This document shows positions 1 through 9,094 of a stretch of 64,000 bases of DNA, piece by piece. The translations under genes and the position numbers were made by a program. Origin of the DNA: Actinomyces viscosus (GTDB lineage: Bacteria; Actinomycetota; Actinomycetes; Actinomycetales; Actinomycetaceae); the NCBI RefSeq assembly GCF_900637975.1, contig NZ_LR134477.1:1054001-1118000 (forward strand). Reading direction: 5' to 3'. Under the pieces are notes generated by a model. It was not told the origin of the DNA and did not search any database. It saw only the letters and a program-made list of their open reading frames with translations. Position 1 is the first letter of the stretch, and every line of letters starts with the position of its first letter.

Positions 1-1386
1 GAGGTTCTCCGGGCTGAGAATCTCATCAAGGACGGACTCCTCGAGCAGGCCCATCTCCAGAACCACCTCTCGCACACTGCGTCCGGAACGGGCGCACTCA
101 CGTCCCACCAGGTCGCCGTTGTGATGACCGATCACCGGGTTGAGGTAGGTGACGATTCCGATCGAGTCGAGGACATTACGGCGGCAGACCTCCTCATTGG
201 CCTCAATCCCCACAATGCACAGCTCTCGCAGGGTCGACATCCCGCGAGTGAGGAGATTGATCGACTCGAAGATGGCCTGGGCGATCACCGGCTCCATGAC
301 ATTGAGCTGTAGCTGGCCCGCCTCGGCGGCGAAGGTCAGGGCGACGTCGTTGCCGATGACCTTGAAGCAGACCTGGTTGACCACCTCCGGGATCACCGGA
401 TTGACCTTGGCGGGCATGATGGAGGAACCGGCCTGTCGCTCGGGCAGCCTGATCTCCCCCAGCCCCGCCCGAGGACCTGAGGACAGCAGCCGCAGGTCAT
501 TGCAGATCTTGGAGAGCTTGACCGCCAGGCGCTTGATCGCGGCGTGCATTGAGACGTAGGCGCCGGTGTCACTCGTGGCCTCCAGCAGATCCTGTGCTCC
601 CCGGATGTCCAGACCGGTCACCTCGCGCAGATGCCCGACGACGGTGCGCTGGTAGTCGGGCGGGGTGTTGAGTCCCGTACCGATGGCGGTAGCACCGAGG
701 TTCACCTCCAGAAGCAGGGCAGCGTTGTTGCGAAGCCGACCGATCTCCTCCTCCAGCAGGACGGCGAAGGCCTCGAACTCCTGTCCCAGGCTCATGGGAA
801 CGGCGTCCTGAAGCTGGGTGCGTCCCATCTTCAGGACGTTGACGAGGTCCGCCCCCTTGGCGCGCATGGCCGCGATGAGCTGTTCGAGCTCTTCGATGAG
901 GGAGTCGACGAGCGTGAACAGCCCTAAACGAAAACCGGTCGGATAGGCGTCGTTCGTCGACTGGGACTTGTTGACATGATCGTTGGGGTTGACGACGTCG
1001 TAACGGCCCTTGGCATAGCCGAGGTACTCCAGCGCGAGATTGGCGATCACCTCGTTGGTATTCATGTTGACGCTGGTGCCGGCACCTCCCTGAAACTGGT
1101 CGACCGGAAACTGATCCAGGCACCGCTCGGCAACCAGCACCTGGTCGCAGGCCCACACGATCGCACCGGCGACCTCCGGGTCAAGCGCCCCTAGATCACT
1201 ATTCGCTAACGCCGAGGCCTTCTTCACCTGCACCATGCCGCGAACAAAAGCTTCTTCGTCGCCGACCACCGATCCTGAGATCTGGAAGTTCTCCATCGCT
1301 CGCAGCGTATGGATTCCCCAATAGGCTTCCAATGGTACTTCCCGCGCACCAAGAAGATCTTCCTCTGTACGGGTCGCCTGCATCAT
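1..1386 (-). CDS. aspA: Aspartate ammonia-lyase (3' end outside window)
   Basis: Catalyses reversible deamination of L-aspartate to fumarate and ammonia in the cytoplasm. The reading frame is open from the ATG at 1386 to the window edge (462 codons); families run about 470 residues, so only the last few are missing. Visible signatures are [13 protein letters not shown] near the N terminus (aspartase rather than fumarase type), [11 protein letters not shown], the TSDTGAYV segment and the fumarase/aspartase signature [11 protein letters not shown] with its catalytic serine loop. A GGAGG lies 6 bases before ATG 1386; a second ATG follows immediately, so the start could be 1383. It is divergent from the PucR-type regulator gene, with a 265-bp spacer. 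Confidence 0.95.
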   Translation of the reverse strand, partial: MMQATRTEEDLLGAREVPLEAYWGIHTLRAMENFQISGSVVGDEEAFVRGMVQVKKASALANSDLGALDPEVAGAIVWACDQVLVAERCLDQFPVDQFQGGAGTSVNMNTNEVIANLALEYLGYAKGRYDVVNPNDHVNKSQSTNDAYPTGFRLGLFTLVDSLIEELEQLIAAMRAKGADLVNVLKMGRTQLQDAVPMSLGQEFEAFAVLLEEEIGRLRNNAALLLEVNLGATAIGTGLNTPPDYQRTVVGHLREVTGLDIRGAQDLLEATSDTGAYVSMHAAIKRLAVKLSKICNDLRLLSSGPRAGLGEIRLPERQAGSSIMPAKVNPVIPEVVNQVCFKVIGNDVALTFAAEAGQLQLNVMEPVIAQAIFESINLLTRGMSTLRELCIVGIEANEEVCRRNVLDSIGIVTYLNPVIGHHNGDLVGRECARSGRSVREVVLEMGLLEESVLDEILSPENL

Positions 1387-1495
1387 CTTGAGCCTCCGAA
1401 GTTGTCTCGTTGAGTGCATGCACACACACCTCTATGCTGACACACGGCACGCATGCACGAGTCATTGCAGATTCACTTACCGCATGTTCCACAAT

Positions 1496-1513
1496 GGTTA
1501 CGCTATTGTAACC
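1496..1513. promoter_or_regulatory. Perfect inverted repeat between aspA and the PucR-type regulator gene
   Basis: GGTTAC-GCTATT-GTAACC is a perfect 6+6 dyad in the AT-richer spacer between two divergent genes. It lies about 110 bp upstream of aspA and 140 bp upstream of the regulator. It could be an operator for either gene; the binding protein is not known. The nearby GTGCATGCAC is a second, shorter palindrome. Confidence 0.35.
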
Positions 1514-1651
1514 TGTGTAATCCAGTCCGTCCTCACGACGCGCCACTCTCAGTTATCCCCGTATTTTCAACACGAACTCGTGTCGGATCACACGCCGCGC
1601 CAATCGAGAACCTACTGTCATTACGATATTCCAGTCGGTAACATCCACAGC

Positions 1652-2860
1652 ATGGATGAGTTGAGCGCTCCGGGGGTGTCTGCACTGCGACAGGCGCAGG
1701 ACACAATTATTGAACACTCACTGGACCGCATCAGTTCGGCCCACGATTTCTACCGAACCCTGCCGGAAGGATCTCGCGACCAGATCGCGGCGGTGGCCCG
1801 CCTGGGCGTCACGATGTTCGTCGACTCGGCGGAGAACCCCGAGACCCCGCTGGTTCCCTCCCAGATCTTCTCCGTGGCCCCCGCCGCCCTGACCGGGGTC
1901 ATCACGCTGGAACAGACCCTTGCCCTGGTGCGAACGGTCCTCGACGTCGTTGTTGACGAGGCTCCTCGCGCGGTCCCCAAGGAGGACCACGACACGGTCC
2001 GTATCCTGGTCCTGACCTTCGGGCGCGACGTCGGCTTCGCCGCCGCCGAGGTGTACGCCCGGGCCGCCGAGGCCCGAGGGGCCTGGGACGCCAGGCTGGA
2101 GTCCGTCGCGGTCGACGCGATGCTTCACGACGATCCCGAGGATGCCGCCACCCGGGCCGGTACAGCCGGCTGGAACGGCACCGGACCGGTGGTGGCGATC
2201 GCCGCCAAGACGACCCTGGACGCGCTCGGGGTCTCCCGGCTGCGCCACGAGTGCCGTAACCTCGCCAGCGACTGCCTGGTGTCGGTACGCGGCGACTCCG
2301 TCCTCATCGTCCTGGGAGGCAGTCAGGAGGCTCGTGGCTCCTCAGCCAAGGCCTCCTCCGCCCAGGGGCGCAGCGGAAGCGCCGAGCAGCTGGTGGACCA
2401 GGCGGCGATGCAGGTGGCCGGCGGACTGGGGGGCTCGGCCGTCGTCGGTCCCGTGGTCCCGGGGATCTCGCACGCGGGCCGTTCGCTGCGCTCCGCCCTG
2501 GCCGGGCTTCGCGCCCTACCCGGTTGGGCCGAGGCCCCCAATCCCGTCCACGCCGACGATCTTCTCCCCGAGCGTCTTCTGGCGGGTGACGAGCTCGCCG
2601 GCGAGCAGATTCTCAGCCTGGTGCACGCTCCCCTTCACGAGATGGGTGATCCCTTCGAGAGCACCGTGGCCACGTACCTGGCCCTGGGAGGAAGCCTGGA
2701 GGCGACGGCTCGAAACCTGTTCGTGCACGCCAACACGGTGCGCTACCGGCTGGGCCGTGTCAGCGAGCAGGTCGGTTGGGACGCGACGAACGCGCGCGAC
2801 GGCCTCATGCTGCACATGGCGATCATCGTGGGACGTCTGGCGATCGGCCGGGAGGACTGA
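1652..2860 (+). CDS. fasR: PucR-family transcriptional regulator, probable FasR (fatty-acid synthesis regulator)
   Basis: A 402-residue regulator. The C terminus (about residues 330-395) carries the PucR-type helix-turn-helix with the core ATARNLFVHANTVRYRLGRV, the family hallmark; the middle resembles the degenerate GGDEF-like domain of such proteins. The ATG at 1652 is preferred: the open frame extends upstream, but that peptide is low-complexity and overlaps the divergent aspA control region. In Streptomyces and mycobacteria a regulator of this type (FasR/MabR) sits directly upstream of the fab genes and controls them. ACP and FabF follow here after a strong hairpin, which supports the same role. 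Function is inferred from synteny plus family. Confidence 0.8.
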   Translation: MDELSAPGVSALRQAQDTIIEHSLDRISSAHDFYRTLPEGSRDQIAAVARLGVTMFVDSAENPETPLVPSQIFSVAPAALTGVITLEQTLALVRTVLDVVVDEAPRAVPKEDHDTVRILVLTFGRDVGFAAAEVYARAAEARGAWDARLESVAVDAMLHDDPEDAATRAGTAGWNGTGPVVAIAAKTTLDALGVSRLRHECRNLASDCLVSVRGDSVLIVLGGSQEARGSSAKASSAQGRSGSAEQLVDQAAMQVAGGLGGSAVVGPVVPGISHAGRSLRSALAGLRALPGWAEAPNPVHADDLLPERLLAGDELAGEQILSLVHAPLHEMGDPFESTVATYLALGGSLEATARNLFVHANTVRYRLGRVSEQVGWDATNARDGLMLHMAIIVGRLAIGRED

Positions 2861-2925
2861 TCCGCCGATGCCGCGCCCGCTGAACCACTGAGGACGCGAG
2901 GAGTCCCCGTCCCTGCCGTCCACTC

Positions 2926-2963
2926 CTGTGGCCGGCCACCCTGTTCGCGGTGGCCGGCCACAG
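2926..2963 (+). terminator. Hairpin terminator after the PucR-type regulator gene
   Basis: Perfect 15-bp stem (CTGTGGCCGGCCACC and its complement) around an 8-base loop. It lies 65 bp after the regulator stop and 150 bp before the ACP start, with no U-run. It suggests that acpP-fabF has its own promoter in the remaining 150 bp. Confidence 0.65.
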
Positions 2964-3113
2964 TCTCGGTGGCGTACCGATTCCGGAAACTTCGTCCCCG
3001 TCTGGGACAATGGTCTTAGACGCGGCACCACCGTGTCACACTGCACCAACCCTCCAACCACAGCACCGCGCGGGTCACAGCCTGCCCCGTCGCGGCAGCA
3101 AGAAGGAGCCATC

Positions 3114-3365
3114 ATGGCCGAGCAGAGCAACGAGGACGTCCTGGCCGTCATCACGCAGATCGTCAGTGAGGAGTCCGGCGTTGACGCCAAGGACATCACC
3201 CGTTCCAGCACCTTCGCCCAGGACCTCGACGTCGACTCCCTGGGGCTGCTGACCATCGCCACCCAGGTCGAGGAGCGCTTCGGCGTGGCTCTCGATGACT
3301 CCCTTATCCCGACCCTGCCCACCGTCGGAGCCCTGGTGGATCTCGTGACCACCAGGAAAGCCTGA
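3114..3365 (+). CDS. acpP: Acyl carrier protein
   Basis: An 83-residue acidic protein carrying growing acyl chains on a 4'-phosphopantetheine arm. The attachment site is Ser42 in DLDVDSLGL, matching the D-S-L motif of type II ACPs. AAGGAG sits 6 bases before ATG 3114. fabF starts 6 bases after the stop, so the two are surely cotranscribed. The usual partners fabD and fabH, found between fasR and acpP in Streptomyces, are absent here. Confidence 0.93.
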   Translation: MAEQSNEDVLAVITQIVSEESGVDAKDITRSSTFAQDLDVDSLGLLTIATQVEERFGVALDDSLIPTLPTVGALVDLVTTRKA

Positions 3366-3371
3366 CACCAC

Positions 3372-4625
3372 ATGATCCCGGCAGCCGTCCGCCGCCCCGA
3401 TGACGTCGTCGTCACCGGCCTGGGTACCGTCAACCCGCTGGGCGGAGACGTCGCCTCGACCTGGAGCGCCCTGCGCGAGGGCACCTGCGCGATCCGCTCT
3501 CTTGAGCACGACTGGGTGGAGGACTACGCGCTGCCCGTGCGGATCGGAGCCCCCCTGGCGATCGACCCAGCCGACCTCCTCCCGCCCCGCCAGGTGCGCC
3601 GCCTCGACCGCGCCAGCCAGTGCGCGCTGCTGGCCGCCCGCCAGGCATGGGAGCAGGCGGGATCACCGCAGGTCGCCTCACAGAGGCTTGCGGTGTCCGT
3701 CTCCCCCGGCATGGGACCGGTCCTGTCGGTCATGGAGGCGTGGGACACCCTGAGGGACAGGGGGCCGCGGCGAGTTCTGCCGACGGCGGTTCCCTCGCTC
3801 ATGCCCAACGCTCCAGCAGCCGCCGTCGGGATCGAGCTGGGAGCGCACGCCGGGATCCATGCCCCGGTCTCGGCTTGTGCCTCGGGCGCAGAGGCCATCG
3901 CCTACGGCGCGGATCTCATCGCGCTGGGACGAGCCGACGTCGTCGTGGCCGGGGGGACGGACGCGGCCCTCCACCCGATGACGGTGGCCGCCTTCGGAGC
4001 CATGAGGGCGCTGTCGACGCGCAATGAGGACCCGGCCACCGCCTCACGCCCCTTCGCCCCGGACCGTGACGGTTTCGTCCTCGGCGAGGGCGCCGGGATC
4101 CTGGTCCTGGAGCGTGCCGAGCACGCCATGGCCCGCGGCGCACGGATCCTGGCCGGGCTCGCGGGCTCCGCAGTCACTGCCGACGCCTATGACGTGGCGC
4201 GCCCCGAGCCATCGGGCACGGAGCAGGAGCGCGCCCTGCTGCAGGCGATGGAGCGAGCCGGCCTCGATGCCGGTGCGCTCGGACACGTTAACGCCCATGC
4301 CACCTCGACCCCGGCCGGCGACGTCGTCGAGGCCGGGGTCCTGGCCCGGAGCGTTCCGGAGACGGCTGTCAGCGCCACGAAGTCCGCAACCGGTCACCTC
4401 CTGGGTGGAGCCGGTGGGCTGGAGGCGGTTCTGACCGTCATGGCCCTACGCGAGCGGTGGGCGCCGCCGACGCTGCTGCCCGCCGGCGTGGACCCGGAGC
4501 TGGCCGAGCTCGGCCTGGACGTCGTCGGGCCGCAGGGGCGCAGCCTGCCCGACCTGGAGGCGGCGGCGAGCACCTCCTTCGGCTTCGGAGGACACAACGT
4601 CGCGCTCGTCTTCACCAGGGCGTAG
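3372..4625 (+). CDS. fabF: Beta-ketoacyl-ACP synthase II
   Basis: Condenses malonyl-ACP with acyl-ACP in fatty-acid elongation. The 417-residue protein has the KAS catalytic triad: Cys169 in SACASGAEA, His309 in HVNAHATSTPAGD and His342 in SATGHLLGGAGG, with Lys337 just before it. The length matches FabF rather than FabH. It directly follows acpP and precedes DUF3145, the same order as the Streptomyces fas locus. The C-terminal FGFGGHN motif is intact, so the enzyme should be active. Confidence 0.93.
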   Translation: MIPAAVRRPDDVVVTGLGTVNPLGGDVASTWSALREGTCAIRSLEHDWVEDYALPVRIGAPLAIDPADLLPPRQVRRLDRASQCALLAARQAWEQAGSPQVASQRLAVSVSPGMGPVLSVMEAWDTLRDRGPRRVLPTAVPSLMPNAPAAAVGIELGAHAGIHAPVSACASGAEAIAYGADLIALGRADVVVAGGTDAALHPMTVAAFGAMRALSTRNEDPATASRPFAPDRDGFVLGEGAGILVLERAEHAMARGARILAGLAGSAVTADAYDVARPEPSGTEQERALLQAMERAGLDAGALGHVNAHATSTPAGDVVEAGVLARSVPETAVSATKSATGHLLGGAGGLEAVLTVMALRERWAPPTLLPAGVDPELAELGLDVVGPQGRSLPDLEAAASTSFGFGGHNVALVFTRA

Positions 4626-4798
4626 CCGGAAGCAGACGGACGGCGCCGCAGGACCCGGCTGTGACCCACCGGGCTGGACCGATCCCGCCCCGTCGTGCAC
4701 AATAGCCGTGCATGCCGCGTACGTCATGACATGAGCCCGGTTGAGGATCGAGACCGTTGGGGAAGGCGAATCTCGAAACCAACCAGGAGGCGATACTC

Positions 4799-5299
4799 AT
4801 GATCGGTGCCTACACCCGCGGTGTACTTTTCGTGCATTCTGCACCTCGGGCGCTCTGCCCCCACATCGAGTGGGCGGCGGCCGAGGTGCTCGGTTCGCGT
4901 GTCCACCTGGACTGGACCGAGCAGCCTGCGGCTCGGGGCATGATGCGGGCCGAGACCAGCTGGGTGGGGCCTGCCGGGACGGGAGCCAGTCTCGCCTCCG
5001 CCCTGCGAGGCTGGGCGAACCTGCGCTACGAGGTGACCGAGGAGGCGAGCGTGGGAACCGACGGCGGCCGTTGGTCGCATACCCCCGACCTCGGGATCTT
5101 CCACGCCCAGACGGACGTTCACGGCAACGTCGTCGTCCCTGAGGACCGGATCCGTGCCACGCTCGTCTACGCGGCCGATCCCGACAGGATGCGCCGTGAG
5201 CTCGATCTGGCACTGGGGCAGGCCTGGGACGACGAGCTGGAGCCCTTCCGCTACGCGGGGGCCGGCGCGCCCGTGCGCTGGCTGCACCGCGTCGGCTAG
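4799..5299 (+). CDS. DUF3145 family protein
   Basis: A 166-residue soluble protein of an actinobacteria-specific family of unknown function. It begins MIGAYTRGVLFVHSAP and contains a central WAAAEVLG segment and a C-terminal PVRWLHRVG. CAGGAGG lies 8 bases before ATG 4799. Its position after fabF is conserved in Streptomyces, which hints at a link to fatty-acid synthesis, but no catalytic motif is visible. A 173-bp gap separates it from fabF, so it may have its own promoter. Confidence 0.85.
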   Translation: MIGAYTRGVLFVHSAPRALCPHIEWAAAEVLGSRVHLDWTEQPAARGMMRAETSWVGPAGTGASLASALRGWANLRYEVTEEASVGTDGGRWSHTPDLGIFHAQTDVHGNVVVPEDRIRATLVYAADPDRMRRELDLALGQAWDDELEPFRYAGAGAPVRWLHRVG

Positions 5300-5342
5300 G
5301 GGCACGCGGAGCCGGACCTCCTCGGTGACCGTCTGACAACAA

Positions 5343-5383
5343 CGGGTGGGGGTAACAGACTCGGAGTCTGTTACCCCCACCCG
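5343..5383. terminator. Bidirectional terminator between DUF3145 and def
   Basis: Perfect 20-bp inverted repeat centred on base 5363 (CGGGTGGGGGTAACAGACTC and its complement), followed on the plus strand by TCTTGTGT. It lies between convergent genes and probably ends transcription from both sides. Confidence 0.85.
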
Positions 5384-5401
5384 TCTTGTGTCTCAAGCGC
5401 G

Positions 5402-5893
5402 TTACAGGCCCTGGGCGCGCAGCTCCTTCATCGCCTTGGCCCGGTTCTGCCGGTCGAGGCGATCGAGGTAGAGGTGCCCCTCCAGGTGGTCGCACTCGTG
5501 CTGAATGCAACGGGCCATGAGCTCCTCCCCCTCGACGACGACCTCCTTGCCGTCCAGGTCCGTGCCCTCGGCCCGGGCGTACCAGGCGCGCTCCGTGGGG
5601 AACCACAGGCCCGGAACCGACAGGCAGCCCTCGTCCCCGTCCTGGTACTCGTCCTTGGAGAGCTCAACGATCTTGGGGTTGAGGATGTAGCCGATCTCGC
5701 CGTCGATGTTCCAGGAGAAGGCGCGCAGACCGACCCCGATCTGGTTGGCCGCCAGGCCCGCCCGGCCGTCCTCATCGACCGTCTCAAGCAGGTCCTCGAC
5801 CAGAGCCTTGACGGAGTCGTCGATGTCAGTGATCCAGTCGCACTCGGTGCGCAGGACCGGGTCGCCGATGATGCGGATGTCGCGGTATGCCAT
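5402..5893 (-). CDS. def: Peptide deformylase
   Basis: Removes the N-formyl group from nascent proteins; a metalloenzyme. The 163-residue protein has all three deformylase motifs: GLAANQIGV (residues 46-54), EGCLSVPG with metal ligand Cys90, and QHECDHLEG with ligands His132 and His136 and catalytic Glu133. ATG 5893 is chosen because GGAGG lies 8 bases upstream; the frame continues a further 12 codons but that extension lacks homology. Confidence 0.95.
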   Translation of the reverse strand: MAYRDIRIIGDPVLRTECDWITDIDDSVKALVEDLLETVDEDGRAGLAANQIGVGLRAFSWNIDGEIGYILNPKIVELSKDEYQDGDEGCLSVPGLWFPTERAWYARAEGTDLDGKEVVVEGEELMARCIQHECDHLEGHLYLDRLDRQNRAKAMKELRAQGL

Positions 5894-5907
5894 GGCGGCA
5901 TCCTCCC

Positions 5908-6066
5908 ATGACTGGAGCGGAGTGGTCATGTTCGGTCCGTCGCGCCGTAGGGCGCGACGTAGGGCAACGCCACGTCCGGCTCCCCGATGGCTCCCTGCGC
6001 ACCACCATCACCGCAGCCGGCAAGACACGCTCCCAGTACGTCCGCGACCTCCTCGAGACCGCCTAA
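5908..6066 (+). CDS. Small ribbon-helix-helix-like ORF or remnant
   Basis: A 52-codon frame opposite the def promoter region. Its C-terminal half reads [19 protein letters not shown] then [11 protein letters not shown], resembling ribbon-helix-helix DNA-binding antitoxins (beta strand VRLPD, then a helix ending SQYVRDLL). The first 20 residues look random and there is no ribosome-binding site, so this may be the 3' remnant of a lost antitoxin gene rather than a live gene. No toxin gene is adjacent. Confidence 0.35.
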   Translation: MTGAEWSCSVRRAVGRDVGQRHVRLPDGSLRTTITAAGKTRSQYVRDLLETA

Positions 6067-6118
6067 GCCCGCAAGCACACCCTGCCCAGCGCGCGGCAAC
6101 ACTGAAGATACTGGAGAT

Positions 6119-6154
6119 ACTGGGCCCCTCGCACTTGAAGGTGTGGGGGGCCCA
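6119..6154. repeat. Imperfect hairpin in the def / tRNA-Asn spacer
   Basis: TGGGCCCCTCGCAC (6121-6134) and GTGTGGGGGGCCCA (6141-6154) form a 14-bp stem with two non-Watson-Crick positions. Together with the ribbon-helix-helix-like ORF and the tRNA terminator it accounts for most of the 334-bp stretch between def and the tRNA. A smaller perfect 9-bp hairpin lies at 5938-5959. Confidence 0.4.
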
Positions 6155-6193
6155 TTCAGCGGATCTCCACCGGCATCGCGCCGGAAGACGACG

Positions 6194-6220
6194 GAGCCCC
6201 AGCCGGTGGGGCTGGGGCTC
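6194..6220 (-). terminator. Terminator downstream of tRNA-Asn
   Basis: Perfect 11-bp stem (GAGCCCCAGCC) with a 5-base loop, 7 bases past the tRNA 3' end in the direction of tRNA transcription. Confidence 0.7.
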
Positions 6221-6227
6221 CGAGTGA

Positions 6228-6302
<75 letters not shown>

Positions 6303-6392
6303 ATGCGTTTGACGCGCAGTGAACTTTAGCAACATCCCGCGGCAACGTCGAATCCTGCAAATCACCGAAAACGCTGCAATTCCTGGGACATC

Positions 6393-6959
6393 CTACCGTG
6401 TGGGCAGCCCCACACCCTCTCTGACGCGGTTTTCCAGCGCTTGAAGCGCCTCATGATCCTCTTCGTCTGAGACCTGGGACATGGCCGGACGGGTCACAGA
6501 GTACAGCTCCCCATCCGCACCACGACGCACGCTGGCGGTGGCCGTGACACCGCTGGGAAGCGTGGCGACCGCACTGTGGACGATGGCGGCCTCGACCCGC
6601 TGGCGCAGGGCCTTGGCGAAAGGAGCGACGTCCGTGGGCGCGTAGGTGTCGCCATCGCGGAGCCCTGCTGGAACCTCTAGAACGAGGTCATCGCGATCCA
6701 AGTCCGTCCATCTCAGGGTGAAGGCCCGCTCCTCGGCGTCCCAGGAACCCTGCTCCACCTCGTCCCAGGCGTGATGCTCGGGCCTGCTGCGCCCGCTGAA
6801 GACGACGAGCGCGTCGGCGGTGGCCGCCGCCCATGCCGAGCCTGCCTCGTCCAGGGGGACCGCGCCCAGGACGGGCTGATGCAGCTGCTCACGCATCTCA
6901 AGCGGGAGCACGGTGGTGGAGCGGGCGGATGAGCCTTGACGACGTCGCAGGTTCAGCAT
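6393..6959 (-). CDS. Conserved protein of unknown function downstream of dnaG
   Basis: A 188-residue soluble protein. It starts at ATG 6959, 49 bases after the dnaG stop, and is probably cotranscribed with dnaG. The segment ADALVVFSGRSRPEHHAWDE followed by GSWDAEERAFTLRW has alternating strands reminiscent of bacterial PH-like domains, in which a residue's effect is described relative to a local frame, but I cannot assign a family with confidence. The C terminus (NRVREGVGLPTR) is charged. Two neighbouring genes act in DNA metabolism, but no catalytic motif is visible here. Confidence 0.75.
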   Translation of the reverse strand: MLNLRRRQGSSARSTTVLPLEMREQLHQPVLGAVPLDEAGSAWAAATADALVVFSGRSRPEHHAWDEVEQGSWDAEERAFTLRWTDLDRDDLVLEVPAGLRDGDTYAPTDVAPFAKALRQRVEAAIVHSAVATLPSGVTATASVRRGADGELYSVTRPAMSQVSDEEDHEALQALENRVREGVGLPTR

Positions 6960-7008
6960 GCCCGCCAGGCTACCCGCACCACCTGCCCGGTGGCCCCACC
7001 CGCGGCCG

Positions 7009-9024
7009 TCAGGCTCCCTGCCTGATCTGCATACGGCGCTGCTCAAGGGCGGCGATCTGGGAGAACAGCTCCCGGTAGCCCTCATCCTGTGGGGACATCC
7101 GGCGGTGCCGCGAGCGCATCTCGACGAGCTGGCGGTTGATACCCATGACGGCCAGAGAGCTGAGCACACCCTTGGCGTAGCGGTCGAGCCCTAAGTCGTC
7201 CACCTCCGTGCCGCGCCCCCGAATGGTCGGCAGCGGCAGGGGCGCCACGGCCAGCTCGGTGATGGCGGCCTCGACCAGGCCGATGGCGCCGTCACGCACC
7301 TGCTGGAGCCAGCGCAGCGTAGCCCGTCGCTGCGCCTCCTGCTCCCCCATCCCGGCGGCCACCGCCTGCTGTACCAGTCCCGGCACCTCTCCGGTTCCTC
7401 CGGCAGCGGCAACAGCCTCGTAGACGGCCCGGTGGGTGAGCTGGCCGAAGGAGTCCGCCCCCAGCTCATCGGCTCCGGCCCGGTGCGCGGCCACCGGAAA
7501 CTGGACGATGACGGCCAGGGCCTCGCGCTCGAGCTGCTCCACGGGGTCGGTCACCGGTGGCAGACCGCGCACCGGTGCTGCGGCGTCGGGGCCTGCGGTC
7601 TCGTCGGCGGGCCACTGGCCGCCGCGGGCTGCGGAGGGCTGTTGGCCTCGTCGCCCGGCGGCCTGGACGGCGCTGTGGACCTCGGCGTCGGGCAGTCCCA
7701 GCCATCCGGCGAGGCGGCGGGTGTACTCGCGCTTGAGCGCCCGGTCCCGGATGCCGGCCACGACCGGTGCCGCTGAGCGCAGCCCCCGCACCCGCCCCTC
7801 GGAGGTGTCCAGGTCCAGGTGGGACAGGGAGGTGCGGATGACGAACTCGAACAGCGGTACGCGCCTGGACAGCAGGCGTGGGATGCCCTGGTCCCCCTCC
7901 TTCATGCGCAGGTCGCAGGGGTCCAGGCCGCCGGGGTCGACCGCCACGAAGGTCTGGGTGGCGAAGCGCTGGTCCTCCGCGTAGGCGCGCAGGGCGGCCT
8001 TCTGGCCGGCGGCGTCGCCGTCGAAGGTGAAGATGACCTCGCCACCGCGGGCCTCGCGTCCCTGCCCGGTGACAACTCCCGCGGCGGGGTCATCGATATC
8101 GCCCAGAAGGCGGCGGACGACCCGCACATGGTCGGCGCCGAAGGCGGTGCCGCACGTGGCTACGGCCGTGGTCACCCCGGACAGGTGGGCGGCCATGACG
8201 TCGGTGTAGCCCTCGACGACGACGATCCTGTGGGAGCGGGCGACCTCCCGCTTCGCCAGGTCCAGTCCGTAAAGGACCTGGCTCTTGTGGAACACGGGGG
8301 TCTCGGGGGTGTTGAGGTACTTGGGGCCCTGGTCCTCCTCTGTGAGCCTGCGCGCCCCGAAGCCGACAGTGGCTCCGGTGACGTCGCGGATGGGCCAGAT
8401 GAGGCGGCCCCGGAAGCGGTCGTAGACGCGGCGTCCGTCCTGTCCGCCCCGGCTGCACAGCCCGGAGTCGACCAGCTCGGCCTCGGTGTAGCCGGCACTG
8501 CGCAGGTAGCGGGCGAGGTTGTCCCATCCGGCGGGGGCGTAGCCGACGCCGAAGTGCGCAGCCGCTTGGCGGTCGAAGCCCCGGGCGGTGAGGAAGTCGC
8601 GCCCCACCTGGGCCTCCGGGCCGGCGAGCTGCTCGCGGAACCAGGCCTCGGCCAGACGGTTGGCGTCCATGAGGCGCTGGCGGGTTCCCGGCTCCACCCC
8701 GCGCCGGACCGCTCCGCCCTCCTCATAGCGCAGCTGGACCCCGGTTCGGTCGGCCAGGTACTCGACGGCCTCGGCGAAACCGAGGTGGTTGATCTTCTCG
8801 ATGAAGGTGATGACGTCGCCGCCCTCACCGCAGCCGAAGCAGTGCCAGTAACCGAGCTGGGGGCGGACGTGGAAGGAGGGGGTGCGCTCGTCATGAAAGG
8901 GGCACAGCCCCTTGAGCGAGCCGACTCCGGCGCTCTTGAGGGTGACGTGCTCGCCGACGACGTCCTCAATCCGGGCGTGCTCACGCACCGCCTCGATGTC
9001 CTCACGTCTGATCAGTCCCGCCAC
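7009..9024 (-). CDS. dnaG: DNA primase
   Basis: Synthesises RNA primers for the replication fork. The 671-residue protein has an N-terminal CHC2 zinc finger (Cys41, His44, Cys62, Cys65), the RNA-polymerase core with YAPAGWDNL, a TOPRIM domain (IVVVEGYTDVMAAH, then FTFDGDAAGQKAAL) and a C-terminal helicase-interaction region. Full length for the family. It is followed by the unknown 188-residue gene and preceded by dgt in the same direction. Confidence 0.96.
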   Translation of the reverse strand: MAGLIRREDIEAVREHARIEDVVGEHVTLKSAGVGSLKGLCPFHDERTPSFHVRPQLGYWHCFGCGEGGDVITFIEKINHLGFAEAVEYLADRTGVQLRYEEGGAVRRGVEPGTRQRLMDANRLAEAWFREQLAGPEAQVGRDFLTARGFDRQAAAHFGVGYAPAGWDNLARYLRSAGYTEAELVDSGLCSRGGQDGRRVYDRFRGRLIWPIRDVTGATVGFGARRLTEEDQGPKYLNTPETPVFHKSQVLYGLDLAKREVARSHRIVVVEGYTDVMAAHLSGVTTAVATCGTAFGADHVRVVRRLLGDIDDPAAGVVTGQGREARGGEVIFTFDGDAAGQKAALRAYAEDQRFATQTFVAVDPGGLDPCDLRMKEGDQGIPRLLSRRVPLFEFVIRTSLSHLDLDTSEGRVRGLRSAAPVVAGIRDRALKREYTRRLAGWLGLPDAEVHSAVQAAGRRGQQPSAARGGQWPADETAGPDAAAPVRGLPPVTDPVEQLEREALAVIVQFPVAAHRAGADELGADSFGQLTHRAVYEAVAAAGGTGEVPGLVQQAVAAGMGEQEAQRRATLRWLQQVRDGAIGLVEAAITELAVAPLPLPTIRGRGTEVDDLGLDRYAKGVLSSLAVMGINRQLVEMRSRHRRMSPQDEGYRELFSQIAALEQRRMQIRQGA

Positions 9025-9094
9025 AGGGCCATCGTAGGCGAGGCCGCCGACATCCTGCGCAGGCGCCTACCGCTCCCCTGCTGCGTCCGTCCTG

